Part shown: piece by piece, positions 1-5,016 of the stretch
Numbering within the stretch: the stretch's first letter is position 1
Layout: each line of letters opens with the position of its first letter
From: Alistipes sp.
GTDB taxonomy: Bacteria; Bacteroidota; Bacteroidia; Bacteroidales; Rikenellaceae
NCBI GenBank assembly: GCA_017501025.1
Contig: JAFVXS010000067.1
Location: 1 to 5,016 of the forward strand
Length of the DNA stretch: 5,016 nt
Direction of reading: 5' to 3'
Notes under the pieces: generated by a model
What the model was told of the DNA's origin: nothing
Database searches by the model: none
The model's input: the letters and a program-made list of their open reading frames with translations, nothing else
Position numbers and translations under genes: made by a program

Positions 1-292
1 CCTGCTTGAAGAATACACGCACGTTGGCACTACCGTTGTTGGTTGCCGTCGAGGTCATATAGGTCATATTCTCGACACCGTTGATAGCCTCCTCCAAAGG
101 CACAATAACGCTCTTCTGAACGGTCTCGGCACTTGCACCCGTATAGGTTGCCGACACGTTGATTGTAGGAGGTGCGATATTCGGATATCGCTCGATTGGA
201 AGTGCTGCCAAGCCGATAAGACCTCCCAGCACGATGACAATCGATATTACCGACGAAAGAACGGGTCTTTCGATAAAGGTTCTAATATTCAT
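1..292 (-). CDS. RND efflux transporter permease, HAE1/AcrB-like (N-terminal fragment)
   Basis: This is the inner-membrane proton-driven pump of a tripartite RND efflux system. Only the first 97 codons are present; the gene continues past position 1, and the family is usually about 1,000-1,050 residues long. It starts at an ATG (292-290) with MNIRTFIERPVLSSVISIVI. That matches the AcrB/MexB start, where a short amphipathic helix with an F-I-x-R-P motif leads into the first membrane helix (about residues 10-30). Next comes LPIERYPNIAPPTINVSATY, equivalent to the AcrB stretch LPVAQYPTIAPPAV at the start of the porter domain. The stretch ASAETVQKSVIVPLEEAINGVENMTYMTS matches the next conserved AcrB block. 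The gene starts 11 bp after the stop of the adaptor gene, so the two are almost certainly co-transcribed. The substrate cannot be told from this fragment, but HAE1 pumps usually export hydrophobic or amphiphilic drugs rather than metals. The family call is secure. Confidence 0.95.
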   Translation of the reverse strand, partial: MNIRTFIERPVLSSVISIVIVLGGLIGLAALPIERYPNIAPPTINVSATYTGASAETVQKSVIVPLEEAINGVENMTYMTSTATNNGSANVRVFFKQ

Positions 293-303
293 TGCAGGGC
301 GTT

Positions 304-1449
304 TTACTCGTTTTTGATTACACTCTTGATGCGGATATCCTCGCCGTCACGCAGCAGTCCGACACCCTCGACAACGATTGTGTCGCCTGCGATAAGTCCC
401 GACTCGACAACATACTCTTTGCCGTTCGAGATATTGAATACGCCGACGATTTTCGACACCGCTTTGCCATTCTTAACCATAAAGACATAGACTTTGTCCT
501 GAATCTCGTAGGTTGCCGATTGTGGAATTACGATACAACCCTCCGCCTTGTGTGGCAGAATCACGTTACCCGAACCACCCGACAAGAGCAGACGACGAGC
601 ATTAGGGAACTTGGCACGAACGGTTACGGCACCCGTAGTAGGGTCGATGACACCGCTTATCGCCTCGATACGACCCTTCTCTTTGTAGATTGTACCATCC
701 GAAAGTTCCAACTCAATCGATGGCATCGATTGCAGAGCAGCCTCCAAAGAGCCGTGCTCACGAGTCAGCGACAAAACCTGACTCTCGGTCATCGAGAAAT
801 AGACGAACATATCGGAGTTATCCGATACGGTGGTCATCGGGGTCTGGTCAGAAGGGCTTACCAACGTACCTACACGGAATGGGAGTGTGCCGACAATACC
901 ATCGGCAGGGCTCTTTACAAGTGTGTAGGAGAGGTTGTTGCGGGCATTGACCTCGTTGGCTTTTGCCTGTGCAAGTTGAGCCTTTTGGCTGGCAAGCGTA
1001 GTGCGGGCCATACTCAAATCGAACTCGGAGATAATGTTCTGCTGGAAGAGTTTCTCCTTGCTATCGGTAGTCAGTTGTGCTGCATCGACAGCCGCCTGTG
1101 CTACATCGACATTTGCGATTGCAGTCTGCAATGCTGCCTCGTAAGGGACTTGGTCGATTACGAAGAGTGTCTGACCGCGTTTAACAATCGAACCCTCCTT
1201 AACGTGGATATCGGTGATATAACCCTGAACCTTTGGGCGGATGTCGATATCCTGCTTACCACGAATGGTAGCCGAGAACGAAGATGTTAATTTGCGTGAA
1301 GTAGGCTCCAAAACCATAACTTCATACTCACGACTGCGACGAGTCTTTTTCTCCTCTTCGCAACCTGCTGCCATCGAGAGTGTCAGCAGTGCCAGAATTA
1401 CTCCGAAAAGTTGATTTCTTGTCATAGTTTTTATAGGTTTTTTTATCAT
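304..1449 (-). CDS. RND efflux periplasmic adaptor (membrane fusion protein), lipoprotein, AcrA/MexA-like
   Basis: This 381-residue protein is the adaptor linking the inner-membrane RND pump to an outer-membrane channel. Residues 1-29 form a lipoprotein signal peptide (KK near the start, then a hydrophobic core) ending in MAAG with the lipid-carrying Cys at residue 30. The domain order is that of AcrA. The first half of the lipoyl domain is at about 71-99 (RPKVQGYITDIHVKEGSIVK), and an alpha-helical hairpin rich in Ala and Gln spans about 100-172. The second lipoyl half is at about 175-200 (VKSPADGIVGTLP), the beta-barrel starts near 214, and IDPTTGAVTVRAKFPN at about 268-283 is a family hallmark. 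The membrane-proximal domain ends the protein. The length is normal. The ATG at 1449 is used here; a second ATG at 1425 would give a 21-residue signal peptide and is equally plausible. The gene is first in the operon, directly upstream of the RND pump and downstream of a promoter-like site at 1500-1507. An acidic run follows the Cys (see findings). Confidence 0.94.
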   Translation of the reverse strand: MIKKPIKTMTRNQLFGVILALLTLSMAAGCEEEKKTRRSREYEVMVLEPTSRKLTSSFSATIRGKQDIDIRPKVQGYITDIHVKEGSIVKRGQTLFVIDQVPYEAALQTAIANVDVAQAAVDAAQLTTDSKEKLFQQNIISEFDLSMARTTLASQKAQLAQAKANEVNARNNLSYTLVKSPADGIVGTLPFRVGTLVSPSDQTPMTTVSDNSDMFVYFSMTESQVLSLTREHGSLEAALQSMPSIELELSDGTIYKEKGRIEAISGVIDPTTGAVTVRAKFPNARRLLLSGGSGNVILPHKAEGCIVIPQSATYEIQDKVYVFMVKNGKAVSKIVGVFNISNGKEYVVESGLIAGDTIVVEGVGLLRDGEDIRIKSVIKNE

Positions 1450-1476
1450 TTTGTTATTAGCACTTGTTGAGAAAGT

Positions 1477-1493
1477 TTTACCCTTTGGGTAAA
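1477..1493. promoter_or_regulatory. Perfect 17-bp palindrome at the efflux operon start, candidate operator
   Basis: TTTACCC-TTT-GGGTAAA is a perfect inverted repeat with 7-bp arms and a 3-bp centre. It begins seven bases downstream of the TAnnTTTG element (1500-1507) on the minus strand, so it would overlap or directly follow the transcription start. It ends 27 bp before the ATG of the adaptor gene. That position suits a repressor operator, for example a TetR- or MarR-type regulator of the efflux operon. It could instead form a short 5' leader hairpin. No regulator gene is in the window. The symmetry is seen directly; the function is inferred. Confidence 0.45.
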
Positions 1494-1499
1494 TTCGTG

Positions 1500-1507
1500 C
1501 AAATATA
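1500..1507 (-). promoter_or_regulatory. Bacteroidota-type -7 promoter element of the efflux operon
   Basis: Read on the minus strand this is TATATTTG, an exact match to the Bacteroidota sigma-ABfr -7 consensus TAnnTTTG. It lies 50 bp upstream of the adaptor ATG, which leaves a leader of roughly 40-45 nt. The partner -33 element is poor. The nearest TTTG (1520-1523) is only 12 bp upstream instead of about 19, so the promoter may be weak or activator-dependent. It is the only exact TAnnTTTG match I noticed in this intergenic region. Confidence 0.55.
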
Positions 1508-1556
1508 CCCTTTTTAGGGCAAAAAATTATATTTTTTTCGCATAAAAAATGCGAAA
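1508..1556. repeat. Cluster of three palindromes upstream of the efflux promoter
   Basis: Three perfect inverted repeats follow each other here. CCCT-TTTT-AGGG lies at 1508-1519, inside the spacer upstream of the -7 element. AAAAAAT-TAT-ATTTTTT lies at 1521-1537. TTTCGCAT-AAAAA-ATGCGAAA, with 8-bp arms, lies at 1536-1556. The last has no T-tract directly after it on either strand, so it does not look like a simple intrinsic terminator. A protein-binding site or an mRNA hairpin are both possible. The A/T-only palindrome may simply reflect low sequence complexity. Confidence 0.4.
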
Positions 1557-1592
1557 CGGAAACATTCGGGGGTGAATCGACCCTTATGCAAC

Positions 1593-1629
1593 AAAATAGA
1601 GGGAACTCTGTTATAGAAGTCCCCTCTAT
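1593..1629 (-). terminator. Intrinsic terminator after the phosphatase-antiporter unit
   Basis: A 12-bp stem joins 1596-1607 and 1618-1629 with a 10-nt loop, followed on the minus strand by TTTT and then GTTG. On the minus-strand transcript the only imperfect pair (1604/1621) is a G-U wobble, while on the plus-strand transcript it would be an A-C mismatch. This supports termination of the leftward unit. The hairpin begins 22 bp after the antiporter stop codon. The T-tract is short, so termination may be incomplete. Confidence 0.75.
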
Positions 1630-1651
1630 ATTTGTAGCAGTTGAGTTGCTG

Positions 1652-3325
1652 CTATTTCTCGTAGCCGTCGGCAGGTGCTTTCCACATCAAAAGGAATACA
1701 GCAGCACCAATCAGAGCGACTGCAATCATTCCGATAAAGACGTAGTTCCAACCCATCAAATCGACCAAAACGCCGACACCGAGACCCGAAACGAATACGC
1801 TCAAATAGCCGAATATTCCGGTCAGACCGTTAGCCGTTGCCGCAGCACGTTTTGTGGCCTGATTTGCCGCTGCAATACCAATCAAAGCCTGTGGTCCGTA
1901 GATGCAGAAGCCCGCCATTGCGAGAGTGCAGATGAGTACCATAGGGTGAATGTCGTTAGGCAGCAGATAGAATATCGTCATAAAGAGTGCTGTTCCGACC
2001 ATACAGAGCAGACAGGTGCGATGAGCACGACCACGGAAGAAGCGGTCTGTTGCCCAACCTGCAACCAACATACCGATAATACCGAAAATCTCGAATATCG
2101 CAACCGTTACACCGGCATAGGCGTACGACATTTCGCGAGCCTCAACCAAGAATTTCGGACCCCAATCGAGTACCGAGAAACGCACGACATAGACAAAGAA
2201 GTTGGCAAATGCCAAAATCCATATCAGCGGGTTGCCATAGACTTTGCGACGTACAAATTGGCGATGCTCTTCGCTGCTCTCTTCGCTACTCTCCTGCTCG
2301 GCTTTGCTGTTACCCAATTCGGGCAGACCTACCGATTTAGGGGTGTCACGCAGAGCCCAGAAGAGTCCCATAGCACCAAAGAGTGCCATCAGTGCAGGCA
2401 GGAAGAAGCACCACTGCCAAGCACCCACATTCATCGAACGGGCAACGATATTCTGCAACGCTTTTGCTTGTGGCAATGGGAGTTGTGTTTGCTGTGCAAT
2501 CTCCTCGGTCGATATCTTCTTGTTGTCGGTAACCAGCGACTTTACGGCATTGAATGCGTTGTCATCGAAGGTGTACTCCACGTGTACGCTTGCACCATTC
2601 TCGTATGTCGGCTTATAGCGGTAGTCGGCATATACAACAATGGCACCTTGAATCTTATCGTCGATTTCGATTTTTGTAACTTTGTCGATATGCTGATCCG
2701 ACTTGCGGATATCCTCTTTGAGGTTATTGACGATGTAGTTGTGGGTAATCTTATTGACTTCGGCCCTGTCGAGGCTGACATCCGTACCCATTGTGCTCAT
2801 CACAAAACCGCAGAGCAGAGCCAATAAACCTGCTCCAATCGAGTGTGATGTATTCCAAATCGACATCTTTGTAGCCAACTCGTAAGGTGGCACCCAGTGT
2901 GTCAGCAGGCGGGCACAAGGTGGGAAACCACTGCCCTGAAAGATATTATTTGCTACCAACAGCACACCAAATACAACTACAAGTGTATGAGGTGCAACAC
3001 CAATCTCGATACCGAGAATCGCTGGTGCAAAGCCGAAAGCGAGGCTTGCAAGGCTACACAGCAGCAGTCCGAGCGACATATGGTAACGGGCGTTGGAGCG
3101 GTCGGCAATGATTCCGTTCACAAAGCGTGAGAGTCCGTAAACAAGTCCCACTATGGCGAGGATGATACCGAAACTCGTATTCGAGATAGAGTACTCGGCA
3201 GCCAAACCCGGCATTGCGAACGAGAAGTTTTTGCGGACAAAGTAGAAGAGGGCGTAACCCAACATTGTGGCGATGATTGTACGCCACTGCCAATACTTAA
3301 AGCGTGAGGTCTGTTCGTTAGTCAT
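1652..3325 (-). CDS. MFS organophosphate:phosphate antiporter (OPA family), GlpT-like, with large periplasmic insert
   Basis: This inner-membrane transporter belongs to the OPA family, whose members (GlpT, UhpT, PgtP) import phosphorylated metabolites in exchange for inorganic phosphate. From the ATG at 3325 it has 557 residues; a TTG at 3334 in the same frame is a weaker alternative. FYFVRKNFSFAMPG near residues 27-40 matches GlpT YYLVRKNFALAMP, and R31 corresponds to GlpT R45. WNTSHSIGAG (from about 157) holds the equivalent of GlpT H165, and VYVVRFSVLDWGPKFL (from about 378) holds R382, the equivalent of GlpT R269. So all three phosphate-site residues are kept. ADRSNAR after the second helix and the LTGIFGYLS block near the C-terminus also fit GlpT, and GFPPC and LDWGP favour GlpT over UhpT. 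Odd features are about 120 extra hydrophilic residues (about 181-300) between helices 5 and 6 and an acidic ESSEESSEE run (about 345-353) in the central cytoplasmic loop. GlpT itself is about 450 residues. The gene follows the phosphatase gene by 14 bp. The substrate is not proven; glycerol 3-phosphate is the leading guess. Confidence 0.9.
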   Translation of the reverse strand: MTNEQTSRFKYWQWRTIIATMLGYALFYFVRKNFSFAMPGLAAEYSISNTSFGIILAIVGLVYGLSRFVNGIIADRSNARYHMSLGLLLCSLASLAFGFAPAILGIEIGVAPHTLVVVFGVLLVANNIFQGSGFPPCARLLTHWVPPYELATKMSIWNTSHSIGAGLLALLCGFVMSTMGTDVSLDRAEVNKITHNYIVNNLKEDIRKSDQHIDKVTKIEIDDKIQGAIVVYADYRYKPTYENGASVHVEYTFDDNAFNAVKSLVTDNKKISTEEIAQQTQLPLPQAKALQNIVARSMNVGAWQWCFFLPALMALFGAMGLFWALRDTPKSVGLPELGNSKAEQESSEESSEEHRQFVRRKVYGNPLIWILAFANFFVYVVRFSVLDWGPKFLVEAREMSYAYAGVTVAIFEIFGIIGMLVAGWATDRFFRGRAHRTCLLCMVGTALFMTIFYLLPNDIHPMVLICTLAMAGFCIYGPQALIGIAAANQATKRAAATANGLTGIFGYLSVFVSGLGVGVLVDLMGWNYVFIGMIAVALIGAAVFLLMWKAPADGYEK

Positions 3326-3339
3326 ACCTTTCAAATATT

Positions 3340-4203
3340 TTAGCGGTTAGCCTCTGCGAGAAGTTCGCCCAATACTTTAATGCTGTCACAGATGAGATGA
3401 GGCTGTTTTGGTGCTGCATCGGCAACTTCGAGGGTAGTCTCGCCCGAAAGTACCAATACACCGAATGCATCGGCACGGTGAGCCATCTCTATATCGGTGT
3501 AGATGCGGTCGCCTACCATCGCTACCTCGTCAGGCTGCAAACCGTAGCGTGCGAGGATTCCCGACAACATATTCGGGTCGGGTTTGCCCAATGTGATGAC
3601 AGGTTTGCGACCCGTAGCCTGATTCAAACAGGCACAGATTGAGCCGCAATCGACCAATACGGTTGGAAGGTCGGTAGGGCAGACATAATCGGGATTTGTT
3701 GCAATATATGGGACATCCTGCGTAATCCACCACGCTGCACGACACAACTTTGCGTATGTGAGGGTCTTGTCGAACGCCACGATAAGTACATCGGGACGGT
3801 CATCTGCCGAATCGGTAGTCATCTCGAAACCAGCCTCCTCGAATTGCTGAATCATCGACGGAGTACCGACACAGTAGAGACGTTTTGCTTCGGGATAGTG
3901 GCTTTTGACATAGTCGATGGTTGCCACAGCGGTCGAGTACATCTCCTCGCGAGTAGCCTCGATACCCGAACGCTCCAACTTTGCCAGATAGTCGGCAATG
4001 CTCGACGATGGGTTGTTGGTAAGGAACGAGTAGCGGATACCTCCGTCACGCAACCCCTGCAAAAAAGGTTTTGTAAAGTCAAAGAGAGTGGCACCCATAT
4101 ATATAGTGCCATCCATATCGAGAGCAACGTGTTTGATACGACGCAGACGCTCCATAAGCTCTTCGTGTGAATAAATCGAACGATAACGGTTAAATTCAGC
4201 CAT
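3340..4203 (-). CDS. HAD-IIA family phosphatase, NagD/phosphoglycolate-glycerol-3-phosphate phosphatase-like
   Basis: This 287-residue soluble cytoplasmic protein is a HAD hydrolase of the IIA (NagD, C2-cap) group, which dephosphorylates small phosphoesters such as sugar phosphates, nucleotides, phosphoglycolate or glycerol 3-phosphate. All four HAD motifs are present. DMDGT holds the nucleophile D29 and the acid/base D31. TNN at 62-64 is motif II, LGKPDP holds K207, and GDRIYTD holds the metal-binding D232 with D237. The C2 cap lies between motifs II and III, and its start VAFDKTLTYAKL (about 142-153) is typical of the NagD branch. The protein starts at ATG 4203. About 22 residues precede the core, so the length is slightly above the usual 250-270. 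The gene is the first of a two-gene unit, with the OPA antiporter 14 bp downstream, which suggests the enzyme acts on an imported phosphate ester. There is no signal peptide. The family is secure; the substrate is unknown. Confidence 0.92.
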   Translation of the reverse strand: MAEFNRYRSIYSHEELMERLRRIKHVALDMDGTIYMGATLFDFTKPFLQGLRDGGIRYSFLTNNPSSSIADYLAKLERSGIEATREEMYSTAVATIDYVKSHYPEAKRLYCVGTPSMIQQFEEAGFEMTTDSADDRPDVLIVAFDKTLTYAKLCRAAWWITQDVPYIATNPDYVCPTDLPTVLVDCGSICACLNQATGRKPVITLGKPDPNMLSGILARYGLQPDEVAMVGDRIYTDIEMAHRADAFGVLVLSGETTLEVADAAPKQPHLICDSIKVLGELLAEANR

Positions 4204-4220
4204 TTTATATCAGTTTTAGG

Positions 4221-4436
4221 TTATAATCTCACTACTCGGAGTAGTAAACTCCGAAAATCTTTGTAAAGGTAGTAAAGATTTTTCATAGCACCAAAATTGA
4301 ATGGGTATAACAAGGTGATTTCTGCGTTATACTCGGGCTCAAAATGCTCATTTACGCCAAGTAAACTCCGCTTTTTTGCCCATCGCAAGCCTTGAAATTC
4401 CGCTTGTTCTACCCATTCACAACTCTTGCCACTCAT
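4221..4436 (-). CDS. Hypothetical 71-residue ORF in a structured gap (doubtful gene)
   Basis: An ATG at 4436 opens a 71-codon frame ending in TAA at 4223-4221, 17 bp before the phosphatase start. The same frame stays open upstream into the terminator, where the only further start is a TTG at 4478 inside the stem, so the ATG is preferred. The product is basic at its C-terminus and rich in aromatic residues (FNFGAMKNLYYLYKDFRS), with RSLL occurring twice (RSLLGV and RSLLLRVV). I recognise no domain, signal peptide or membrane helix, and no Shine-Dalgarno site is visible. The DNA under it is full of inverted and direct repeats, so the frame may be a by-product of a structured or dispersed intergenic element rather than a protein gene. 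No consensus promoter was found upstream of it. Confidence 0.25.
   Translation of the reverse strand: MSGKSCEWVEQAEFQGLRWAKKRSLLGVNEHFEPEYNAEITLLYPFNFGAMKNLYYLYKDFRSLLLRVVRL
4236..4282. repeat. Two adjacent hairpins upstream of the phosphatase gene
   Basis: TCGGAGT-AGTAA-ACTCCGA (4236-4254) is a perfect 7-bp stem with a 5-nt loop. A competing 13-bp palindrome CTACTC-G-GAGTAG (4232-4244) overlaps its left arm. Sharing the base at 4254, AAAATCTTT (4254-4262) pairs perfectly with AAAGATTTT (4274-4282) across an 11-nt loop. All of these lie 29-79 bp upstream of the phosphatase ATG and would be part of its leader RNA if transcription starts further upstream. The pairing is seen directly; a regulatory role is inferred. 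Confidence 0.4.
4298..4419. repeat. Long inverted repeat (17-bp arms, 16 matching) in the intergenic gap
   Basis: TGAATGGGTATAACAAG (4298-4314) and CTTGTTCTACCCATTCA (4403-4419) are reverse complements at 16 of 17 positions, with 88 bp between them. Inside this interval a second perfect pair, GTATAAC (4305-4311) and GTTATAC (4326-4332), competes with the long stem for its left arm. In addition AGTAAACTCCG occurs twice as a direct repeat (4243-4253 and 4360-4370). This density of repeats in a short gap suggests a folded RNA or a small dispersed repeat element. Other copies cannot be checked here. Confidence 0.45.
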
Positions 4437-4440
4437 TTGC

Positions 4441-4483
4441 AAAAAAGAGAGATTGCCCAACCTCTCCAAGCAGGGCAATCTCC
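4441..4483 (-). terminator. Strong intrinsic terminator after the oxoamine synthase gene
   Basis: GGGCAATCTC (4473-4482) and GAGATTGCCC (4449-4458) form a perfect 10-bp stem with a 14-nt loop. One more G-U pair (4483/4448) forms only on the minus-strand transcript, and the stem is followed there by a CTTTTTT tract (minus strand of 4441-4447). It lies 24 bp after the stop codon of the synthase gene, in the right direction to end it. This implies that the phosphatase-antiporter unit has its own promoter in 4204-4440. Confidence 0.9.
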
Positions 4484-4506
4484 TATTGCAATATGGTTTG
4501 ATGCGA

Positions 4507-5016
4507 TTAGCGAACCTTAAATTCAGGGTCTGCCTTCATTGGGATAGGCATTGCTGCATAGTCGCCACGCTCAAACTTCTCGCGAACAGCCTTAAAGGCG
4601 TTGATTGTGTACTCTACGTCCTCCATTGTGTGGGCTGCCGTAGGGATAACACGCAAGATAATCTCGCCCTTCGGAATTACAGGGTAGATTACAATCGAGC
4701 AGAATACGCCATAGTTCTCACGCAAATCAACGATAAGGTTTGTACCCTCCTCGTTGCCACCCTTCATATATACAGGGGTTACAGGCGACTGTGTTACACC
4801 GATTTCAAAACCGTTCTCCTTGAAACCACTCTGCAAAGCACGGGTAATCTCCCACAACTTCTCCTGATATTCAGGGTGGTTACGGATAAGTTCCAAACGC
4901 TTCAAAGCACCCATTACCATTGGCATTGGCAACGACTTTGCGTAGAGTTGCGAACGCATATTGTAACGGAAGAGGTTGATGAGCCAACGTGGACCGCTGA
5001 CAAAGGCACCGATACC
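4507..5016 (-). CDS. Alpha-oxoamine synthase, probable serine palmitoyltransferase (C-terminal fragment)
   Basis: The last 169 residues of a PLP-dependent fold-type I enzyme are present; the frame is open to the window edge, so the start lies beyond 5016. The family condenses an amino acid with an acyl-CoA and includes glycine C-acetyltransferase, 8-amino-7-oxononanoate synthase and serine palmitoyltransferase. The first residues, GIGAFVSGPRWLI, correspond to the segment just after the PLP-binding lysine, which must fall just outside the window. Fragment residues 113-130 (VIPKGEIILRVIPTAAHT) match the family block that in glycine C-acetyltransferase reads VVPKGQARIRTQMSAAHT; its Arg (fragment residue 122) is the one that binds the substrate carboxylate. 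I favour serine palmitoyltransferase because the stretch RSQLYAKSLPMPMVMGALKR fits my recollection of Bacteroidota Spt proteins and because these bacteria make sphingolipids. A glycine C-acetyltransferase cannot be excluded. It is separated from the downstream genes by a strong terminator. Confidence 0.82.
   Translation of the reverse strand, partial: GIGAFVSGPRWLINLFRYNMRSQLYAKSLPMPMVMGALKRLELIRNHPEYQEKLWEITRALQSGFKENGFEIGVTQSPVTPVYMKGGNEEGTNLIVDLRENYGVFCSIVIYPVIPKGEIILRVIPTAAHTMEDVEYTINAFKAVREKFERGDYAAMPIPMKADPEFKVR

Noticed and set aside
292..1290. A 332-codon open frame on the plus strand opposite the adaptor gene
   Set aside because: The minus-strand frame is an unmistakable membrane fusion protein. 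The plus-strand product is low in recognisable structure and begins at the junction of two minus-strand genes, so it is an antisense shadow.
1536..1556. TTTCGCAT/ATGCGAAA hairpin as a second terminator
   Set aside because: On neither strand is the stem followed by a T-tract, and a good terminator already lies at 1593-1629. It is listed as a palindrome instead.
1586..2827. A 413-codon open frame on the plus strand opposite the antiporter gene
   Set aside because: Its product is Cys-, His- and Gln-rich with no family resemblance, while the opposite strand encodes a clear GlpT-like transporter with conserved motifs. It is an antisense shadow of that gene's codon usage, and it would have to read through the terminator hairpin.
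3326..3334. Upstream TTG start for the antiporter, adding three residues
   Set aside because: An ATG nine bases downstream is a more usual start, and nothing upstream of the TTG looks like a better ribosome site. The conserved region begins later, so the choice does not affect function.
4204..4440. A consensus TAnnTTTG promoter for the phosphatase-antiporter unit
   Set aside because: I scanned the minus strand of this gap and found no exact match. A promoter must be here if the upstream terminator works, but I cannot place it.
4437..4478. Extension of the small ORF up to a TTG at 4478
   Set aside because: The extra 14 codons lie inside the loop, stem and T-tract of a strong terminator, so they are unlikely to be translated. 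The ATG at 4436 is the only plausible start.

Overview
The window suggests a Bacteroidota (Bacteroidales) chromosome of medium GC content. The pointers are A-rich start regions without clear Shine-Dalgarno sites, a perfect match to the Bacteroidota -7 promoter element TAnnTTTG, a lipoprotein-type RND adaptor, and an alpha-oxoamine synthase whose sequence fits the Bacteroidota serine palmitoyltransferase type. A genus cannot be fixed from the sequence alone. Every gene I accept lies on the minus strand, so transcription runs from high to low coordinates.

In transcription order the layout is as follows. (1) 5016-4507 is the C-terminal 169 residues of a PLP-dependent alpha-oxoamine synthase, probably serine palmitoyltransferase, the entry enzyme of sphingolipid synthesis. 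It ends at a strong intrinsic terminator (4441-4483). (2) 4440-4204 is a gap rich in inverted repeats. It holds an unrecognised 71-codon ORF and could be a structured or dispersed element. (3) 4203-1652 is a two-gene unit: a HAD-IIA (NagD-like) phosphatase followed 14 bp later by a GlpT-like organophosphate:phosphate antiporter. The antiporter carries an unusual insert of about 120 residues predicted to be periplasmic. The unit ends in an intrinsic terminator (1593-1629). (4) 1592-1450 is a compact control region with four palindromes and a Bacteroidota-type promoter. (5) 1449-1 starts a tripartite efflux operon: a lipoprotein membrane-fusion (adaptor) subunit followed 11 bp later by the first 97 codons of an RND inner-membrane pump, which runs off the window.

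The transporter and phosphatase probably cooperate: the antiporter would import a phosphorylated metabolite in exchange for phosphate, and the soluble phosphatase would release phosphate from the same or a related ester. The adaptor and RND pump would work with an outer-membrane TolC-type channel, perhaps encoded beyond position 1, to expel drugs or other toxic compounds. I see no RNA genes, CRISPR arrays, insertion sequences or phage genes. Most of the window is ordinary housekeeping and transport sequence. The places worth a second look are the antiporter insert, the palindrome cluster at the efflux promoter, and the structured gap around 4221-4440.
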